A stretch of DNA of 64,000 bases, from positions 38,172,683 through 38,236,682 of the forward strand of contig CM035806.1 of NCBI GenBank assembly GCA_020466095.1, given 5' to 3'. The position numbers and the translations under genes are program-made. Origin of the DNA: Chlorops oryzae. Its lineage: Eukaryota > Arthropoda > Insecta > Diptera > Chloropidae. Positions 58,850-64,000 of this stretch are shown here, piece by piece (position 1 is the first letter of the stretch; each line of letters opens with the position of its first letter). The notes beneath the pieces are model-generated. The model ran no database searches and was not told the origin of the DNA. It worked only from the letters and a program-made list of their open reading frames with translations.

Positions 58850-59060
58850 ACGAGTTCAAATCGAATTCGAATCGAATTCGTTTTGACGTGCAAACTCTTC
58901 GCGGCGAGTGTTCGCGGCGAGCTCGAATCGAATTCGAATTCGTGAGGGAGTCACCTTTTTACGCGACTCGTATTTTTATCGAATTTTTTATCGTTTACGC
59001 ATCGCGCGCGACTCGTATTTTGCTATCGTTTTGCTATCGCGCTTTATTCGAATTTTCTAT
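58850..59060. repeat. GAATTCGAATCGAATTCG palindromic low-complexity region
   Basis: Overlapping palindromes of GAATTCG and TCGAATCGAATTCG, with CGCGACTCGTATTTT and TTTTGCTATCG each repeated. No gene seen. Confidence 0.6.
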
Positions 59061-59103
59061 CATATCCGATTAGCAAAAAAAAAAGAAAATCATTAATATT
59101 TAT

Positions 59104-59218
59104 ATTTAATGTCACTTATGGGAACTTTTAAAGTGGACTCGCAGCACACACAAAGTAGATGTGTAAAAGTGATTGGAAAAGTCTATTATATTCCCTCGCT
59201 TAGGAATGTTCAAATCAT
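59104..59218 (+). repeat. left member of a repeat flanking the gustatory receptor gene
   Basis: TCACTTATGGGAACT..TTTAAAGTGGACTCGCA and GTGTAAAAGTGATTGGAAAA..CTCGCTTAGGAATGTTCAAA are adjacent here. On the other side of the receptor gene the first part recurs at 60879-60917 and the second at 61409-61473, separated by about 490 bp. Confidence 0.75.
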
Positions 59219-59312
59219 ATAGTATAATGGAAATAAATTTCGTTAAAAGATAGATGGAGAGAAAGATATTTAAACCAAGAGCTTCGTTTAATTGAAATTC
59301 GAATTTAATTTT

Positions 59313-60445
59313 TTATATTTTATATTTTCGATCGAGATTCACCATTCCAAATTGTAAGATTAAAACGACAAAATTTGCAGAGTATGCGACAAGAAAAATC
59401 CAAAATCCATTATTCAATTTAAACATTCCCAATATGCAGAATTCGAACCGCTTAAGCCAGAAAATATCGATTAGCTGCAATAAAAAAAAATATGTTTCAA
59501 TTAGTGAAAAAAGTTTCTATTCATCAAAATAAACCATACCCATACATCCTTGTCGCGTAGCATGCGATGGTGAAGCAGAGATCTCTTAACCCTCTCACGC
59601 TGAGCGCAGCAGCAGTGGGCCCCGACAATCAAGAAATATAAATCGACGAGAATAATAAAACAATTGAATCCTAATATAATCGGAAAACTTCCATTAAAAG
59701 CATAATAAAAAAAGCATGAAGAATAAGTATTACACCAGAAATGTACGAAACGTTGCAATAAAAAAATAAAAATGGCAATTTGAAAAACATGATTGAACTC
59801 CTTCATGCAATTCCAGATGGAACGCTCGAAATATAAAAATCTCTCAACTCTTTCGGGACTGACGGCGTTTTCAAGACCCTCTTCCAATCGCTTTAAAATC
59901 GTGAAAAAACAAAGGAAAATAACAAATATGTCCAAAGACAAAATACAATTCGTTAGATCCATATAAGTCAAACCAACGTAGGGCAAAACACTCAAAATTG
60001 GCATCAATTTCGCCATGTAATAAATCGAAAAAAAATTCATAGATAATCGGCTAACGGTTTGCACGATTTTCATAAATAAGAGAAGCAGCAACTTCCAATT
60101 GAATATTTCCAATCTGAGTTCAATCGCGTATTCGAGATGTCCAGCAAAGTCCGTTAACCACTTCGATAGTTGCTTCCGCTTCCAGAGTAATGTCAATAAG
60201 ATCAGCAGAAAAGCTGTAGTTTGCACAGTGTCTGTTATTATCAAACTTATAACGTAAACTTCTTCACCACTATGCTCAAACATAGTATGGTAGATATGAC
60301 TGTTGCCAAGAACGATTAACGGTGAAAATATTAAAGCACGATCCAGGATATTACGGCCCAAATTGTACACCATCCCTGTGTATAGAATACTCGAGCTCCC
60401 GCGATACTCACGCGGTGCCGAATACCTGGCGCCAAGGATAACCAT
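59313..60445 (-). CDS. insect gustatory receptor (7tm_7 family)
   Basis: This is a ligand-gated cation channel subunit of taste neurons with inverted seven-pass topology. Exons 59546-60445 and 59313-59474 join in phase 0 over a 71-bp intron (GTATGG donor, TATTGCAG acceptor), giving 353 residues; the family is usually 350-450. The first exon has hydrophobic segments beginning at about residues 35, 65, 115, 165, 225 and 260 and ends HHRMLRDKD. The second exon reads FEFCILGMFKLNNGFWIF..NFVVLILQF, where NFVVLILQF is a variant of the family signature TYhhhhhQF (Thr to Asn, Tyr to Phe). The phase-0 intron before the last exon is conserved in this family. Reading on past the donor would give a false end at 59501. 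The gene lies between two copies of a repeat. Which fly receptor it matches I cannot tell. Confidence 0.88.
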
Positions 60446-60878
60446 TGGCTAACAACAATCAAGGCGCCAAGTGTAAAAGAGAATATTTTATTGCACACGG
60501 AATGAGCTGAAGAAATTATTGATCAAACTTCGGAGCCGGTCGTGAATTTACTTGCCAGACATATTCAAGATTTGGAATTGCAAATAATCAAATTTCCATG
60601 ATAAAGGATGCGGATGTATGCGTCGAGCTACTTTTACGCTTCCTTGCTGAGCCAACGGACGAACAAAGAATTGCAATCCGGAAAAATCATTGACAAAAAA
60701 CATACATATTTCAGCTCATGGGAATATAAAGGACGTAGTAGCGGATTGATGGGCGATCTGATGGGCTGTCATGTTTGTTTATGCACCTGAAATTATTTAT
60801 GTATTACGAATGCATTGATCAGCGCCATTCGAATCTGTGAGGTCAAGCAAAAAACTGATTAAATTGAACTCATTATAT

Positions 60879-61473
60879 ATCACTTATGGGAACTATTTAA
60901 AGTGGAACTCGCAAGCAATTTTGAGCGATCTTATCGCACGCTCCTTACGTGTTTTATGAAATGTGAAAAGTGTGATTATTTCTAGGGAATAAATTTCCGG
61001 TAGACATATTCTTTTAGAACAGGGCTGACTAATATGTAAAAGAAAAATTATTAAAATTGAACTACAGTATTTTCCGCTAATGACCCATTTTGCAAATAAG
61101 GAGGAAGTCCTACTACTAAGCGATGCATCACTTGAAGTATCCCAAAGCACTGTCAATAGGCATTACTTCGCTTGGCAGTCAATTGAGCAGGGAAAAGGTG
61201 ATGTGTTCAAAGAAAAGCGTTTGTTTATTTTTTTCATCATATATGTGCATATATTTGCCAGGATTAACTAATATGTAAAATCAAAATCAAAACGCAAAAC
61301 CACAAACTTTTTTGAACACCCTCACTTTCTGGACCTGGCTCAAGTGAGATGGTATCGCGAAGACAAACATACACACAAAGAAACGGCCATGCTCGGAAAT
61401 TCAATTAGTAGATCGTGTAAAAGTGATTGGAAAAGTCTATTACTATCCCCTCGCTTAGGAATGTTCAAATTAT
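60879..61473 (+). repeat. right member of the receptor-flanking repeat, split
   Basis: 60879-60917 and 61409-61473 match the two halves of 59104-59218. The 490 bp between them contain no recognised gene; the frames at 60893-61156 and 61080-61271 are unassigned. Confidence 0.65.
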
Positions 61474-61494
61474 CAATCCGGAGAGCGTAAAATT

Positions 61495-61535
61495 TGCAAC
61501 GATAGTTATCGATAGGTAAGTCTATCGATTGTTTC
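61495..61535 (+). promoter_or_regulatory. TATCGATA (DRE-like) motif cluster
   Basis: TTATCGATAGG followed by TCTATCGATTGTTTCTC. A related arrangement, ATCGATAGTATCGATAG with GCTATCGATTGTTTCTC, lies at 63250-63285. TATCGATA is the DREF/BEAF-type site of fly promoters. Because the following bases are shared as well, the two loci may instead be copies of a repeat. Confidence 0.35.
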
Positions 61536-61539
61536 TCCA

Positions 61540-63870
61540 GACTTCTATGGCATCAGTGCACTAGAATTAAAATTCATTGCCATGACGCCTCTAATTCTCA
61601 TTTGGTGTAAAATGCTGACACATGAAGACTAGCAGCATTTCTGAAGATTTATGTCGCGGAACGTGGTGAACATATAGAACCCCATACTATAAGGAGCCCC
61701 GGGCATCATTAAGTGGAGCTGGTTGCGAGGTCGATATTGAGATCATGAACTAAAGAACTAATACAAACAACAACAAAAACCCAGCCGGAAATTTCACATA
61801 CTTCTGCAGTACATCCGAAGTGGATGAAAATTCATAGGCTGCTGACATAGCTCGCATTACTAACCCTTACTTGTAATGAAATGTTTGTTAGGAGATGGCC
61901 GCTATTTTCAGTACTTCAAAATTCATGTGTTATTCATTAGGTAAAGGAGTGTATGAAAACACCATGGTCCGTTCATTGAAAGCTTCATTTTGCGATAAGT
62001 GCACGTGATGGCTGGCTACAAATGGATCCAATGTGCATGATTATTTCATTTGCAAATAGAGTATATGCTGCTAACATGAATGAAAATATCATTCTGAACC
62101 GAGAATGCCTATGAATGTGCCAACGGAGTATACGTTTGGAATGAGAATTTCATTTGAATAAAATAGTATACGCCGTCGGGGAATCTCTAGAGTGAGAAGA
62201 AAAATACATTTTTTTAATTTTTCGTTACCAATGTATTAAGACAAGCGGTTTCGAAACTGTGATGTTTTCATTTTCTTGAAACATGCTTAAGTACAAACAA
62301 ATTATAAAACTTTTGAGAAATTAGTAACACATATATTAAAAAACACCTTATCATGAAAATTTCATAGGATCTTCATTGAAAATAGGAGCATACAACCCTC
62401 TTTCAAATGAAAATTTCATTTGAAGACAGAGTCTATTGCAAATCGCTTCTTGCTTTTGTTGATATTCTATCACTAGAAGATCATATCGAAAAAGCACCAA
62501 TTGAGCTATTTACATATGAATGCTTCACTTTTTCTAGCATTAATGACTTTTTCATGCAATGCGATAATGTCCGGATCTGGGACATTAACATTGAAAATAT
62601 CAATTCGAAAGAGATAATTCTGATGTTTATTTGTTAACGTATGGAATCGCTTGCAAACTTCGAAATTCTATCAGAAACCGGACCGAAAGCCCTATGAAAT
62701 GTTGACCATGGATATCATCTTCTTCTTGGTGGAGCAAGATTTTCATGTATCATTTTAAAATGCACTCATACGTCCTTTCCTTCTAATCTACCAAACTAAG
62801 CTGAGATTGCTGCTTAACAAAATGAATTTTAATCAGATTAAGTGATTTTCAGCATTAGCTCAATACGTGGCTTAGCCCAGAGCAACCTAGCACGATAAAC
62901 CGCTGCATATCATATGAAAGTTTTTCATGAAAGTCTTGGCGTTTTTCATATTTTGTATTTTATTAATTTTATATGAATATTTTTGAAAAATTTTAATAAA
63001 GCAGAGGTATTTGATTGAGTAAAACTGGCATGAAGACTAAAACAATAGGTCTGTGCTCTTACTCCACAAAACTGCCCAATTTTACCGAAATCTAATACCG
63101 TACTACACAATTGTGCAAATCCGAGAGATTTTGACAGAATATTTGTCTTCTTCTTCTCTCCCAGTTGCACAATCGTGAAGTACGGTGAAGAAAACAGAAC
63201 AAAGAACAGAAAATTTACGATAAACAATAAATTTTTGCTAGTTTGAAACCATCGATAGTATCGATAGTGCTATCGATTGTTTCTCTAGCTCAAATGATGA
63301 GGCTCCTGCGACCGAGTTTACAGCATCTGCTCTCTGAGGGAAATATAAGAGAGCAACAAAGAAGTTCAGAGGCTTTTTTACGTAAAGAATTATGGTATTA
63401 AGGTAGCAATCCTACCAACGAACTAGAACACCTTGGACCTATCCCCCTTCATATCTGAATCTTTGATATGAAACTAGTATTCACCTTTTTTTTTATATAG
63501 ACCACCTTTAAGACGTTGAAGGAGTGATAGAAGCTATATAGGATAGAGTCAATAATTCGCTTTGTCAGATGTCTTAGGCATTAGGGTCTTTTGAAAATAT
63601 CAGTAGGTGTGTTAAAGACAAATTTATGATTTAAGGTTTTTATAAGAGCCAGGTTTTCTTGCGCTTATTTAAAGGTACTTCTTTGATTTATAATGCCGCT
63701 GTACCATGAGACTTACTTTATGTGGTGGTGGTGGTGGCAGCATTTTGGCCGCTGGGTACATAGTTAAATTGCTTGAATTCTCTTGTTTTGTTTTATTAAT
63801 TTCCTCCTCTCCAAAGATTCGCACGATTTCCTCTCAATAGTAATCATCATTGTCTACTTACCTCTTACAG
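61540..63870. other. no gene seen; probably intron of the downstream EGF gene in part
   Basis: The frame 62407-62637 (ATG start, 76 codons) resembles no family. GAAAATTTCATTTG and related words recur between 62090 and 62420. A hairpin TACCGTACTACACAATTGTG / CACAATCGTGAAGTACGGTG lies at 63097-63186. A (TGG)n run sits at 63721-63737. The tract ends at a good splice acceptor (ACCTCTTACAG, 63870). Confidence 0.4.
63097..63186. repeat. hairpin, possible MITE
   Basis: TACCGTACTACACAATTGTG (63097) and the complement of CACAATCGTGAAGTACGGTG (ending 63186) pair over about 20 bases with three mismatches. Confidence 0.5.
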
Positions 63871-64000
63871 ACGACGACGAATGCAGCATTGACAATGGCG
63901 GATGTCAGCATTTCTGCCGGAATACACTCGGCTCGTATCAGTGCAGTTGTCGGAATGGCTTTACCTTACACGAGGATCGCCACAACTGCACGGAGACGAA
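63871..64000 (+). CDS. calcium-binding EGF-like exon of a secreted protein, tolloid/BMP1-like (partial)
   Basis: After the acceptor at 63870, two bases complete a codon (phase 1) and the frame reads [15 protein letters not shown], then [18 protein letters not shown], then EDRHNCTET to the end of the window. This is a full six-cysteine EGF module with the calcium-binding D-x-(D/N)-E-C start and the N-T-x-G-S-Y hydroxylation/Ca site. The NGGCQ start and the GF-LH-H-C finish resemble the second EGF of the tolloid/BMP1 metalloproteases, but other CUB-EGF proteins are possible. Phase-1 borders are usual for such modules. The rest of the gene lies outside, and earlier exons are not visible in this window. 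Confidence 0.75.

Noticed and set aside
1..64000. CRISPR array, bacterial operon or phage-type system
   Set aside because: Spliced genes, dipteran repeats and AT-rich spacers show an insect genome. No regular spacer-repeat structure with unique spacers was seen.
1..64000. tRNA, rRNA or snRNA genes
   Set aside because: The only tRNA-like sequence with A- and B-box-like parts is the head of the SINE at 14561-14898, which lacks a proper anticodon arm.

Overview
The window reads as intergenic and genic DNA of a higher fly. All recognisable genes are closest, as far as I remember the families, to Drosophila-type proteins (Vang, tsunagi/Y14, Mys45A/SDA1, an insect gustatory receptor). The introns are short, the spacers are AT-rich, and the repeats are typical of Diptera (irritans-subfamily mariner, hAT, PIF/Harbinger-like, Jockey-type). 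A tephritid fruit fly is my best guess, but that is inference. Everything was read by eye; no search or alignment program was run.

Layout. Bases 1-30500 hold no confident host gene. They are a graveyard of transposons: a Harbinger-like element carrying an N-terminal transposase piece (191-1268), a Jockey-type reverse transcriptase remnant (4137-4740), a 680-bp GAGAGGGA microsatellite, several small hAT elements with 8-bp target duplications, a tRNA-derived SINE with a TTAGG-type pentamer tail (14561-14898), a deep nest of elements (16764-21452), and a mosaic mariner (22829 to about 24290). Bases 30559-33092 encode a two-RRM protein of the poly(A)-binding-protein type, followed by a long AT-rich tract.

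Bases 39334-54464 are a compact block of six conserved genes: PTCD3/mRpS39 (+), a DHHC palmitoyltransferase (-), Mys45A/SDA1 (+), tsu/Y14 (-), Pgm2 (+) and Vang (-). They alternate in convergent and divergent pairs. The products act in unrelated processes (mitochondrial ribosome, protein palmitoylation, ribosome export, exon junction complex, sugar phosphate metabolism, planar polarity), so the cluster reflects gene density and not a pathway. Bases 55000-59200 are again transposons and dispersed repeats. A two-exon gustatory receptor lies at 59313-60445 (-), and the window ends inside a calcium-binding EGF exon of a further + strand gene.

The most interesting item is in intron 1 of the PTCD3 gene. 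A 662-bp element with perfect 20-bp terminal inverted repeats (39662-40323) carries, on the opposite strand, an intact-frame piece of the proteasome subunit alpha-5 gene. A retained splice-acceptor-like sequence in front of it suggests that genomic DNA, not mRNA, was captured. This is the architecture of a Pack-TYPE (gene-capturing) DNA transposon. A 14-nt microexon lies just downstream of it.
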